Shown piece after piece: positions 25,978-33,777 of a stretch of 64,000 nt of DNA (within the stretch, counting starts at the first letter, position 1; every line of letters starts with the position of its first letter). The stretch lies in assembly GCF_037201975.1 (NCBI RefSeq), contig NZ_CP147520.1, forward strand, positions 2,480,001-2,544,000, written 5' to 3'. The stretch is from Streptomyces sp. TG1A-60 (lineage in GTDB: Bacteria; Actinomycetota; Actinomycetes; Streptomycetales; Streptomycetaceae). The notes beneath the pieces were generated by a model. The model had not been told where the DNA came from. It made no database searches and saw only the letters and a program-made list of their open reading frames with translations. Position numbers and translations under genes: made by a program.

Positions 25978-25999
25978 GCACACAGGCACTCCCGAACTG

Positions 26000-26296
26000 T
26001 CAGGCGCCCCCGAGGAACCGCTCCACGGTCTCCACCTTCGAGGTGAGGCCGTCCGACACGCCGGGGCGGATGTCGGCCTTGAGGACGAGCGAAACCCTCG
26101 GCGCCCGATCCTCCACCACGGCGACCGCGCGCCGTACGACGTCCATCACCTCGTCCCAGTCCCCCTCGACGGAGGTGAACATCGCGTCAGTCCGGTGCGG
26201 CAGGCCCGACTCGCGGACCACCCGGACGGCGTCGGCGACGTACTCCCCCACGTCCTCGCCGACGCCCAGCGGGGTCACGGAGAAGGCGACGATCAC
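26000..26296 (-). CDS. MTH1187-type thiamine-binding protein
   Basis: A 98-residue single-domain ferredoxin-like fold protein ([75 protein letters not shown]) of the YqgV/MTH1187 family, which binds thiamine or hydroxymethylpyrimidine and was earlier called UPF0045. The GTG start overlaps the stop of the upstream DUF3817 gene by four bases (GTGA). Physiological role is not well established. Confidence 0.85.
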   Translation of the reverse strand: MIVAFSVTPLGVGEDVGEYVADAVRVVRESGLPHRTDAMFTSVEGDWDEVMDVVRRAVAVVEDRAPRVSLVLKADIRPGVSDGLTSKVETVERFLGGA

Positions 26297-26646
26297 GCGT
26301 TCACGGTCCCTTCCTCGCCGGGGCGGGCCGTGATCGCCGCGTCGACCGCGTCCTCGGCCTCGCGGCGCAGCCTGCGGTCGGCGAAGAAGCCGCCGGTGGG
26401 CACGACGGAGAGGGCGAAGTAGAGCGCGGCGGTCTTCAGGGACCACTTCGCGCGGTTCCAGGCGTCGGCCCAGAAGACCAGGTACAGGATGAAGAGGACG
26501 GCGTGGACCCAGCCCATCACGGGCACCGCGTTGAACTCCGTGGTCCGCTTCAGCACCGAGCAGACGAGCAGCAGCAGGAAGGAGACGGCCTCGGGGGCGG
26601 AGACGAGGCGCAGGCGGCGGAGGGCGGAAGCGGTCTTTATGTCCAC
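26293..26646 (-). CDS. DUF3817 membrane protein, second copy
   Basis: 117 residues with three helices ([58 protein letters not shown]). It shares the helix-2 pattern [11 protein letters not shown] and the end motif PTGGFF-x-RRL with the copy at 20483. The start is GTG 26646, preceded by GAAGGTGA. Coupled to the thiamine-binding protein. Confidence 0.82.
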   Translation of the reverse strand: MDIKTASALRRLRLVSAPEAVSFLLLLVCSVLKRTTEFNAVPVMGWVHAVLFILYLVFWADAWNRAKWSLKTAALYFALSVVPTGGFFADRRLRREAEDAVDAAITARPGEEGTVNA

Positions 26647-26829
26647 GGGGTCACCTTCGGTGGGGTCGGCGGGGCGGGTCGTCGCGTCGCGTGTCGGTCT
26701 TTGTGAACAGAAGCACAAGCGCGTCCATTCTGGCATCCGTCAACCTTCCGACGGTCTAGGGGTCCCTTCAGGGTCGAGATCCCCCTCCGGGCCCTGTCCT
26801 GTCCCCCATGGGCCGGTTACCGTCACCAC

Positions 26830-27468
26830 GTGGCAATGTTCCGACTTCAAGGCAGCAAGGTGCTGGCCGTCGACATGACCGGGGACGCCGTGAAGGCGAA
26901 GAACGGCTCGATGGTCGCGTACGACGGTCAGATGACGTTCAAGAAGCTGAGCGGCGGCGGTGAGGGCCTGCGCGGGATGGTGACGCGGCGCCTGACCGGC
27001 GAGCAGATGACGTTGATGGAGGTGACGGGGCACGGGACCTGCTGGTTCGCGGACCGGGCCTCCGAGATCAACCTCGTGAGTCTTCAGGGGGACAAGCTGT
27101 ACGTGGAGTCGAGCAATCTGCTCGCGACGGACTCCGGCCTGCGTACGGGCACGACCTTCACGGGGCTGCGCGGCGCCTCGCAGGGCAACGGCCTGTTCAC
27201 CACGACCATCGAGGGCCACGGCCAGGCGGCGCTCATGTCCGACGGCCCGGCAGTGGTGCTGCGGGTGAGCCGCCAGTACCCGCTGACGGTGGACCCGGGG
27301 GCGTACATCGCGCATCAGGGCGATCTCCGGCAGTCCTTCCAGTCCGGTGTGACGTTCCGCACGTTCATGGGCGAGGGTGGCGGCGAGGCCTTCCAGATCC
27401 GCTTCGAGGGCGACGGACTGGTCTACATCCAGCCCAGCGAGCGCAACACGGTGGCGGGAGACGTGTGA
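26830..27468 (+). CDS. AIM24-family protein 1
   Basis: 212 residues of the AIM24/TspB-like beta-prism family: repeated two-layer beta hairpins with GDKLYVESSNLLATDSGLRTGTTFTGL and GNGLFTTTIEGHGQAALMSDGPAVVL motifs and C-terminal GGGEAFQIRFEGDGLVYIQPSE. There is no signal peptide or transmembrane helix. It begins a three-gene operon of paralogues. Leaderless: TACCGT (26818-26823) is six bases before GTG 26830. Mitochondrial AIM24 affects cristae organisation in yeast; bacterial members have no settled function. Confidence 0.88.
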   Translation: MAMFRLQGSKVLAVDMTGDAVKAKNGSMVAYDGQMTFKKLSGGGEGLRGMVTRRLTGEQMTLMEVTGHGTCWFADRASEINLVSLQGDKLYVESSNLLATDSGLRTGTTFTGLRGASQGNGLFTTTIEGHGQAALMSDGPAVVLRVSRQYPLTVDPGAYIAHQGDLRQSFQSGVTFRTFMGEGGGEAFQIRFEGDGLVYIQPSERNTVAGDV

Positions 27469-27469
27469 C

Positions 27470-28120
27470 ATGGCCTTCCGTGAGATCAACTCGAAGATGG
27501 TCGAGGCGACACTGTCGCCGGGGCAGCGGCTGTTCAGTCAGCGCGGCGCGATGCTCGCCTACAAGGGCGAGGTGTCCTTCACGCCCAACATCCAGGGCGG
27601 CCAGGGCGGCATCGCGTCGATGATCGGCCGCCGGGTGGCGGGCGAGGCGACCCCGCTGATGACCGTCGAGGGCAGCGGCACGGTCCTGTTCGGACACGGT
27701 GGCCACCACATCCAGGTGATCAACCTGACCGGCGAGACCCTCTACGTCGAGGCCGACCGTCTGCTCGCCTTCGACGGCACCCTCCAGCAGGGCACGATGT
27801 TCATGGGCTCACAGGGCGGCGTCATGGGCATGGTCCGGGGCCAGGTGACGGGTCAGGGCCTGTTCACCACCACCCTGCGGGGTCACGGGGCGGTCGCCGT
27901 CATGGCGCACGGCGGCGTGATCGAGGTTCCGATCACCCCCCAGCGCCCGGTCCACGTGGACCCACAGGCGTACGTTGCGCACCACGGCGACGTACGCAAC
28001 AAGCTGTCCACCGCGCTCGGCTGGCGCGACATGGTGGGCCGGGGCTCCGGCGAGGCGTTCCAGCTGGAGCTGAGCGGCAGCGGCGCGGTGTACGTCCAGG
28101 CCTCGGAGGAGAAGCTGTGA
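27470..28120 (+). CDS. AIM24-family protein 2
   Basis: 216 residues. It starts one base after the stop of AIM24 protein 1 and shares its plan: SPGQRLFSQRGAMLAYKGEVSF, GETLYVEADRLLAFDGTLQQGTMF, GQGLFTTTLRGHGAVAVMAHGGVI and GSGEAFQLELSGSGAVYVQASE. It has glycine-rich loops and no export signal. Close spacing indicates strict co-translation and probably a heteromeric complex. Confidence 0.88.
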   Translation: MAFREINSKMVEATLSPGQRLFSQRGAMLAYKGEVSFTPNIQGGQGGIASMIGRRVAGEATPLMTVEGSGTVLFGHGGHHIQVINLTGETLYVEADRLLAFDGTLQQGTMFMGSQGGVMGMVRGQVTGQGLFTTTLRGHGAVAVMAHGGVIEVPITPQRPVHVDPQAYVAHHGDVRNKLSTALGWRDMVGRGSGEAFQLELSGSGAVYVQASEEKL

Positions 28121-28920
28121 GCATGTACGGGGCTCCGGGCGCCGGCCCGACCGTCCACGACCCGATGACGCTGCCGTCCGACGACAACGTCGACCACTAC
28201 ACCTTCTGCGTGGAGCTCAAGGGGAGCCAGTGGTTCCTGCAGAAGGGCAAGATGATCGCCTACTACGGCCAGATGGAGTTCAACGGCATCGGACACGGCC
28301 GGCTGGACCGTCTCGTCCGTACGTCGTTCCATTCGCCTCTGCACGCCAGCGACTGGGTCGTCGCCGAGGGATCCGGCAAGATGCTCCTCGCCGACCGGGC
28401 CTTCGACGTCAACTCCTTTGACCTCGAAGACGGCAACCTGACCATTCGCTCGGGCAATCTGCTCGCTTTTCAGCCAAGTCTCGCGCTCAAGCAGTCGATC
28501 GTGCCGGGCTTCCTGACGCTGATCGGAACGGGCAAGTTCGTGGCGGCCTCCAACGGCCCGGTGGTGTTCATGGAACCCCCGATCCGGGTCGATCCGCAGG
28601 CCCTGGTCGGATGGGCCGACTGCCCCTCACCGTGCCACCACTACGACCACGGTTACATGACGGGCGTGATGGGCGGCCTACGTGCGATGACGGGCCTCGG
28701 CGGCGCCTCCGGCGAGGAGCACCAGTTCGAGTTCGTCGGAGCGGGCACGGTGCTGCTCCAGTCCTCCGAGACACTCATGGCCGAGCAGGCCATGGGCACG
28801 GTTCCGCACGAGCCGGGAGTACCCGGCGGGGGTGGGGCACCCGGTCACCCCGGTCCGCAGGGCGGATCACCGCGCTTTCCCGGACAGCTGGGGGACCTCC
28901 AGCGCCGCTTCGGGCTGTGA
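28117..28920 (+). CDS. AIM24-family protein 3 with Gly/Pro-rich tail
   Basis: 267 residues. The GTG start overlaps the preceding stop by four bases. The core (CVELKGSQWFLQKGKMIAYYGQMEF; GNLTIRSGNLLAFQP; GEEHQFEFVGAGTVLLQSSE) matches the two upstream genes. It is the most divergent copy and adds a flexible Gly-Pro-rich C-terminus (GVPGGGGAPGHPGPQGG...) of about 40 residues. It also has Cys and His residues in DCPSPCHHYDHGY that could bind metal; this cluster is absent from the other two. Confidence 0.87.
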   Translation: MSMYGAPGAGPTVHDPMTLPSDDNVDHYTFCVELKGSQWFLQKGKMIAYYGQMEFNGIGHGRLDRLVRTSFHSPLHASDWVVAEGSGKMLLADRAFDVNSFDLEDGNLTIRSGNLLAFQPSLALKQSIVPGFLTLIGTGKFVAASNGPVVFMEPPIRVDPQALVGWADCPSPCHHYDHGYMTGVMGGLRAMTGLGGASGEEHQFEFVGAGTVLLQSSETLMAEQAMGTVPHEPGVPGGGGAPGHPGPQGGSPRFPGQLGDLQRRFGL

Positions 28921-28937
28921 GCGGTAGTCTGCGGAGT

Positions 28938-28965
28938 GTGACATCGAACGTGTGCACGTTGTCAC
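28938..28965. promoter_or_regulatory. Nested dyad between the AIM24 operon and marR
   Basis: GTGACA (28938-28943) pairs with TGTCAC (28960-28965) and inside it ACGTG pairs with CACGT around TG. It could be a terminator of the AIM24 operon or an operator for the MarR gene that begins 74 bases further on. Confidence 0.45.
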
Positions 28966-29039
28966 GCTCCGACCCGGACGAGCCGCACCACCCGAAACCT
29001 CACTAGTTCGCCTTTCAACTTTTTAGGTAGACTTCATTC

Positions 29040-29516
29040 ATGGAGACCGAGACGGCCACGCGCTGGCTGACCGATGCGGAGCAGTGCGCCTGGCGCACTC
29101 ATCTGGACGTCAACAGGCTGCTGACGCACCAGCTCGAAAGGGATCTGCAGCCGTTCGGCCTGACAATGAACGACTACGAGATCCTGGTGAACCTCTCCGA
29201 GTCGGAGGGCCGGCGGATGAGAATGAGCGACCTCGCCGCCGCCACCCTTCAGTCCAAGAGCCGGCTCTCGCACCAGATCACCCGCATGGAGAACGCGGAC
29301 CTGGTGCGCCGCGAGCACTGCGAGTCCGACCGGCGCGGGCTGTTCGCCGTGCTCACGGAGCACGGCATGGAGACGATGCAGCGGGTCGCGCCGCACCATG
29401 TGGCCTCCGTGCGGCGGCACTTCATCGATCTGCTGCCGGTGGAGGCACTGGACGAACTGCACATGTCACTGACGCCCATCGCCGAGCATCTGCGGGCGCA
29501 TCGCGGCAAACCGTAG
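29040..29516 (+). CDS. MarR-family regulator
   Basis: 158 residues with a standard MarR winged helix (LTMNDYEILVNLSESEGRRMRMSDLAAATLQSKSRLSHQITRMENADLVRREHCESDRRG). Leaderless: TAGACT (29028-29033) lies six bases before the ATG. An AGTT-N8-AACT dyad overlaps the promoter and could be the autoregulatory site. It lies downstream of the AIM24 operon on the same strand but has its own promoter, and is convergent with the kinase gene that follows. Confidence 0.87.
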   Translation: METETATRWLTDAEQCAWRTHLDVNRLLTHQLERDLQPFGLTMNDYEILVNLSESEGRRMRMSDLAAATLQSKSRLSHQITRMENADLVRREHCESDRRGLFAVLTEHGMETMQRVAPHHVASVRRHFIDLLPVEALDELHMSLTPIAEHLRAHRGKP

Positions 29517-29588
29517 CGCTCCGCTGCGTTGGCCGGAGGACGGGGGCTACGGGGCTACGGGCCGGATCGTGGCCGCGGGCTCGTCGTC

Positions 29589-29617
29589 GCTGGGCGCGCG
29601 GTTCCCCGCGCCCCTTG
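29589..29617 (+). repeat. Dispersed GCGCGGTTCCCCG intergenic repeat, copy 2
   Basis: GCTGGGCGCGCGGTTCCCCG followed by CGCCCCTTG, lying between the convergent marR and kinase genes. It matches copies at 18437 (opposite orientation) and 41061. Confidence 0.7.
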
Positions 29618-29629
29618 GGTGAGCGGGGG

Positions 29630-31105
29630 TCACAGGGCGGCCGACCGGGGTGCCGGGGGATTCAGAGGCAGTCTCAGGTCGAACGAGGCTCCTCCGCCGG
29701 GGGCGTCGGTGACTGCCAGGGTGCCGCCGTGGCGGACGGCGATGTCCCGGGCGATGGCGAGGCCGAGGCCGGCGCCGCCGTCGTCGCGGGCTCGGGATTC
29801 GTCGAGGCGGACGAAGCGTTCGAAGACGCGTTCGCGGTCGGCCCGGGGAACACCGGAGCCGTCGTCGACGACCTGGAGGATCACCCAGTCGGAGGTGGTC
29901 CGCAGGGTGACCGCGACACGGTCACGGGCGTGCCGAGCGGCGTTGTCCAGGAGGTTGCCGAGGATCCGGCAGACCTGGTTGCGCGAGCCGCGCAGCACCA
30001 CGGACTCGACGCCGTCCAGCGTCACACCCTCCCGCGAGGACACCTCTTCCCGCACGACCTCCGCCAGGTCGAACCGCGCGTCGGGCGGTGGCCGCTCCCC
30101 CGCGTCGAGGCGGGCGAGCAGCAGCAGGTCGGCGGCGAGGCTCTGGAGTCGTACGGTGTCCTCCACCGCCCCGTCCAGATCCAGCAACTCCGGGTGCGCC
30201 GCCGCCACTTCCAGCTGGGTGCGCAGCGACGCGATCGGGCTGCGCAGCTCGTGCGAGACGTCCGCGACAAACGCGCGCTGACGCTCCACCGAGGACTCCA
30301 GCGCGGCCAGCGTCTCGTTCGTCGTCCGCGCCAGCCGGGCGACCTCGTCATGCGTGTCCGGCTCCGGTACGCGACGGGAGAGGTCCTCGGAGGCCGTGAT
30401 GGCCGCCATCTCGGAACGGATGCCCTCGACCGGGCGCAGAGCCCGGCCCGTGACGACGTAGGTCGCGCCGCCGACGGTGACGAGGAGCAGGGGGAAGCCG
30501 ATGAGCATGGTGGTGAGGGCGGTGCTCACGGCGTCCTGTTCGGCGGAGAGGGGCGATCCCGCGTAGACCGTCAGGGTGACGCCCGCACGGGTGGTCGCCT
30601 TCACCGCGGCGAACTGGTACTCCCTGGTCTCGTGGTCGGTGGCCGCGGTGCCCTCGCCGAGCAGTACGGGTTCGGAGACCAGGCCGGCGGTGGGGATGCC
30701 GCCCCCGGACGTCTCCTCGTCCTCGCCCTCGTTCTCGTTCTCGTCCTCGCCCCGGTCGGCATCGTCGTCCGTGGTCGAAAGGGCGCTCGCCCGTGCCTCC
30801 GCGCCGTCCGGAAGGCCGATACTCTCCAGGTCCTCGCCCGCCGCGACCACCCTCCTTCGCTGATCCACGACCTTGACGGGGGTTTCGTCGCCGTCGTCGA
30901 GGTCCAGATCGGCGTACGCCACGTCCGCCGCCACCTGTCGAGCGACTTCGAGGGCGTCGGCCTCCGCCTGGGCATTCGCCTGACCGATCAGGTTGGACCG
31001 CAGCGACAGCAGCACCGCCGCGCCCGCCGCGACCAGGGCAACGGCGACGACCACGGTGGCCGCGACCGTGGCTCGCGCTCGCACGGAGCCGAGCACGCGT
31101 TTCAT
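29630..31105 (-). CDS. OmpR-partner sensor histidine kinase
   Basis: 491 residues. Two transmembrane helices (TVVVAVALVAAGAAVLLSL and MLIGFPLLLVTVGGATYVV) enclose an extracytoplasmic domain with a strongly acidic insert (TDDDADRGEDENENEGEDEE). HAMP follows (RALRPVEGIRSEMAAI), then HisKA (ADVSHELRSPIASLRTQLEV) and HATPase (GNLLDNAARHA, DDGSGVP, GGAGLGLAIARDI). It overlaps its response regulator by four bases. The acidic insert suggests sensing of cations or cationic molecules, which is inference. The partner PepSY gene is read divergently. Confidence 0.92.
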   Translation of the reverse strand: MKRVLGSVRARATVAATVVVAVALVAAGAAVLLSLRSNLIGQANAQAEADALEVARQVAADVAYADLDLDDGDETPVKVVDQRRRVVAAGEDLESIGLPDGAEARASALSTTDDDADRGEDENENEGEDEETSGGGIPTAGLVSEPVLLGEGTAATDHETREYQFAAVKATTRAGVTLTVYAGSPLSAEQDAVSTALTTMLIGFPLLLVTVGGATYVVTGRALRPVEGIRSEMAAITASEDLSRRVPEPDTHDEVARLARTTNETLAALESSVERQRAFVADVSHELRSPIASLRTQLEVAAAHPELLDLDGAVEDTVRLQSLAADLLLLARLDAGERPPPDARFDLAEVVREEVSSREGVTLDGVESVVLRGSRNQVCRILGNLLDNAARHARDRVAVTLRTTSDWVILQVVDDGSGVPRADRERVFERFVRLDESRARDDGGAGLGLAIARDIAVRHGGTLAVTDAPGGGASFDLRLPLNPPAPRSAAL

Positions 31106-31770
31106 GGCCGGGCCTCCAGGCGGTATCCGGCACCGCGAACGGTCCTGATGAGTTCGGCGCCGAGTTTGCGGCGCAGGGCGCTGATGTAGACCTCGACGAT
31201 GTTGGGATCGCCGTCGTAGGCGAAGTCCCAGACGTGTTCGAGGATGTCGGCCTTGGAGACGACCTCACCGGCACGCGCGACGAGCTGCTCCAGGACGGAG
31301 AACTCCTTGGCGGTGAGGGACACTTCGGCCTCGGAGCGGAAGACGCGGCGGGCGGCGGTGTCGAGCTTCAGGTCGCCGACGACATGCACGGGCGAGGCAC
31401 CGCCGGCCGGGCCGCGGCGCCGGAGCAGGGCCTTCACCCGGGCGACGAGGACGACGTACGAGAACGGCTTGGTCAGGTAGTCGTCGGCACCCGTGTCCAG
31501 GCCCTCCGCCTCGTCGTACTCGCCGTCCTTGGCGGTGAGCATCAGGATCGGCACGTCGTGCCCGGCGGCGCGCAGAGCGGCGCACACGCGGTAGCCGTTC
31601 ATGCCGGGCAGCATGATGTCGAGGATCACGAGGTCGTACGACCCCTCGCGGGCCCGGTGCAGGCCCTCGAGCCCGTCGTGGACGACGTCCACGGCGTAGC
31701 CCTCGGCCGTCAGTCCCTTGGCCAGCGACACCGCGAGCCGCTTCTCATCTTCCACGATCAACAGGCGCAT
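31102..31770 (-). CDS. OmpR-family response regulator
   Basis: 222 residues. Receiver domain with LLIVEDEKRLA, phosphoacceptor Asp in LVILDIMLPGMNGY, LTAKD and YLTKPFSYVVLVARVKALLRR; C-terminal winged helix with LTAKEFSVLEQLVARAGEVVSKADILEHVW and VEVYISALRRKLG plus VRGAGYRLEARP. The start ATG at 31770 faces the PepSY gene across three GGCTTCAG repeats, the likely binding site. Autoregulation plus control of the PepSY gene is the expected circuit. Confidence 0.94.
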   Translation of the reverse strand: MRLLIVEDEKRLAVSLAKGLTAEGYAVDVVHDGLEGLHRAREGSYDLVILDIMLPGMNGYRVCAALRAAGHDVPILMLTAKDGEYDEAEGLDTGADDYLTKPFSYVVLVARVKALLRRRGPAGGASPVHVVGDLKLDTAARRVFRSEAEVSLTAKEFSVLEQLVARAGEVVSKADILEHVWDFAYDGDPNIVEVYISALRRKLGAELIRTVRGAGYRLEARP

Positions 31771-31790
31771 GCGCCCAGCTTGGCAAACCC

Positions 31791-31830
31791 GACCTGAAGA
31801 CGGCTTCAGGGGGCTTCAGGTCGGCTTCAG
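31791..31830. promoter_or_regulatory. Three GGCTTCAG direct repeats, response regulator operator
   Basis: GGCTTCAG begins at 31802, 31812 and 31823, a spacing of 10 and 11 bases, i.e. one helical turn. An inverted CCTGAAG lies at 31793-31799. OmpR/PhoB-type regulators bind such head-to-tail repeats. The site lies about 20 bases from the regulator start and about 85 from the PepSY gene. Confidence 0.75.
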
Positions 31831-31914
31831 AGTCGGTCGGGCAGATTGGTTCCCGTCGAAAGCGCACGGTAGCCACCAAGCCGGGCGCTGTCAGTCCTGA
31901 CCGGGAGGAACACC

Positions 31915-32634
31915 ATGAAGCGCAACATCGTCATCGCCACCGTCGCGGCCGCGGCTCTGATCGGCGGCGGCACCGCGACCGCCATCGCGGTCACGGGCGA
32001 CGACGAGGCGCCGGTGAAGCGGTCCAGCGTGCAGGTGTCGGACGGCGACAACGGCCGCGACGACGTCGGCGAGAGGGGCGACAAGGGCAACAGGAACGAC
32101 GCCGACGACAAGAACGACGCGGACGACGACAGCACTGGCAGGGACGACCGGGACGACGCGGACGACAGGGCCGAGGACGCGGCCGAGGCGAAGGCCGCGG
32201 ACGTCACGGCCGCCGACGCCATAAGGGCCGCGCTGAAGCACAAGGCCGGTACGGCGGTCTCCGCCGACCTCGACGACGAGGGCACGAACCTGGTGTGGGA
32301 CGTCCACGTCCTGACCGACGGCGGCAAGTGGTTCGGCGTCCAGATCGACCCCGGCACCGGCAAGGTGCTCGGCTCACACGCCGACCGGGACGACGACGGT
32401 GACGACGCCGCCGAGACCGAGCGGATCCGGGCCGCCCTGAAGGGCAGCTCCGTGACCGCCGCCGAGGCCGCCGGGGCCGCTGCCGACAAGGGCACCGTGA
32501 CCTCCGTCGACCTCGACGAGGAGAGCGGGGACAAGGCATGGGAGGTCGACACCACCGCCACCGACGGCACCGGCAGTGACTGGAGGGTGAACCTCGACTC
32601 GGCCAAGGTCACCGCCGACCGCTCGGACGACTGA
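31915..32634 (+). CDS. Secreted/anchored acidic PepSY-domain protein
   Basis: 239 residues. N-terminal signal (IVIATVAAAALIGGGTATAIAV), a highly charged Asp/Arg/Asn-rich linker (about 40-90), then two PepSY-type repeats, each a helix (TAADAIRAALKHKAG; ETERIRAALKGSSVTAAEAA) followed by a beta hairpin ending in WxV/WEV and a VNLD/IDPGTGKVL strand. PepSY domains often act as inhibitors or cation-responsive modules outside the membrane. The start has GGGAGG upstream. Divergent from and presumably regulated by the adjacent two-component system; it may feed back on the kinase. Confidence 0.88.
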   Translation: MKRNIVIATVAAAALIGGGTATAIAVTGDDEAPVKRSSVQVSDGDNGRDDVGERGDKGNRNDADDKNDADDDSTGRDDRDDADDRAEDAAEAKAADVTAADAIRAALKHKAGTAVSADLDDEGTNLVWDVHVLTDGGKWFGVQIDPGTGKVLGSHADRDDDGDDAAETERIRAALKGSSVTAAEAAGAAADKGTVTSVDLDEESGDKAWEVDTTATDGTGSDWRVNLDSAKVTADRSDD

Positions 32635-32641
32635 CACCGGT

Positions 32642-32667
32642 AGGGGCACCCGGCACCGGGTGCCCCT
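32642..32667 (+). terminator. Terminator of the PepSY gene
   Basis: AGGGGCACCCGG (32642-32653) and CCGGGTGCCCCT (32656-32667) with a two-base loop, 7 bases past the stop. Confidence 0.75.
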
Positions 32668-32688
32668 CTCCCGTTCCACGGGGGCTTG

Positions 32689-32731
32689 TCGCGCGGGGAA
32701 CCCGCGCGAACGGGGTCCGGGGCGGAGCCCC
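32689..32731 (-). terminator. Paired hairpins after meaB
   Basis: TCGCGCGGG (32689-32697) pairs with CCCGCGCGA (32701-32709), loop GAA; then GGGGC-GGA-GCCCC (32719-32731) in a GGGGTCCGGGGCGGAGCCCC-type unit common in Streptomyces intergenic DNA. Together they close the meaB operon on the minus strand. Confidence 0.6.
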
Positions 32732-32774
32732 GAGGTGGGACGGGTAGGGGCGGCGGGGGCGAGAGAGGCCGGGC

Positions 32775-33731
32775 TCAGCCCTCCGTCAGGCCCGCGACCA
32801 GCTCGTCCGCCGCCCGGTACGGGTCCAGTTCGCCCGCCACGATCCGCTCGGCCAGAGAACTGAGGCGACGGTCGCCGTGGAGGTCGGCGATGCGTTCGCG
32901 GAGGGCGGTGACGGCGATGGCCTCGACCTCCCGGGCGGCGCGGGCACGACGGCGTTCGGCGAGGACCCCGCGCTCCTCCATCCAGGCTCGGTGCTTCTCC
33001 AGGGCCTCGACCATCTCGTCCACGCCCTCCGCCCGCGCCGCGACCGTCTTGACGATCGGGGGGCGCCAGTCGCCGGGGCCGCGGGACTCGCCCAGTCCCA
33101 GCATGTGGTTCAGCTCGCGCGCGGTCGCGTCGGCGCCGTCCCGGTCGGCCTTGTTGACCACGTAGACGTCCCCGATCTCCAGGATCCCGGCCTTGGCGGC
33201 CTGGATGCCGTCCCCCATGCCGGGGGCCAGCAGCACCACGGACGTGTCCGCCTGGGAGGCGATCTCCACCTCGGACTGGCCGACGCCGACCGTCTCGACC
33301 AGGATCACGTCGCAGCCGGCCGCGTCCAGGACACGGATCGCCTGCGGGGCCGCCCACGCCAGGCCGCCCAGATGGCCGCGCGTCGCCATCGAACGGATGT
33401 ACACGCCCCGGTCGCAGGCGTGCTCCGCCATCCGGACGCGGTCGCCGAGCAGGGCACCGCCGGAGAAGGGGGACGACGGGTCGACGGCGAGCACGCCGAC
33501 CCGCCGGCCGGCCCGCCGGTAGGCGGTCACCAGCGCCGAGGTGGACGTGGACTTGCCGACTCCGGGCGAGCCGGTCAGACCGACGACGTACGCCCCGCCC
33601 GTGAGCGGGGCCAGCGCCGCCATGACCTCGCGGAGCTGCGGGGACGCCCCTTCCACCAGGGAGATCAGCCGGGCGACGGCCCGGGGCCGCCCTTCCCTGG
33701 CCTGTGCCACCAGCGTGGGGACGTCCTGCAT
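32775..33731 (-). CDS. meaB: Methylmalonyl-CoA mutase-associated GTPase
   Basis: 318 residues from ATG 33731 (GGAG five bases upstream); an in-frame ATG at 33755 would add eight residues. G3E-family GTPase with P-loop VGLTGSPGVGKSTSTSAL, Mg-binding VDPSSPFSGGALLGDR, switch ETVGVGQSEVE, and specificity motif VVNKADRDG. MeaB/ArgK protects and reloads B12-dependent acyl-CoA mutases, gating adenosylcobalamin delivery and release of damaged cofactor. It follows the thiolase gene by 46 bases, so the two form an operon. In this window its nearest mutase is icmA. Confidence 0.93.
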   Translation of the reverse strand: MQDVPTLVAQAREGRPRAVARLISLVEGASPQLREVMAALAPLTGGAYVVGLTGSPGVGKSTSTSALVTAYRRAGRRVGVLAVDPSSPFSGGALLGDRVRMAEHACDRGVYIRSMATRGHLGGLAWAAPQAIRVLDAAGCDVILVETVGVGQSEVEIASQADTSVVLLAPGMGDGIQAAKAGILEIGDVYVVNKADRDGADATARELNHMLGLGESRGPGDWRPPIVKTVAARAEGVDEMVEALEKHRAWMEERGVLAERRRARAAREVEAIAVTALRERIADLHGDRRLSSLAERIVAGELDPYRAADELVAGLTEG

Positions 33732-33777
33732 CACAGCTCCGTTCCGAGTGGCCATGTGCGCCTGCGGACCGCGGTCC

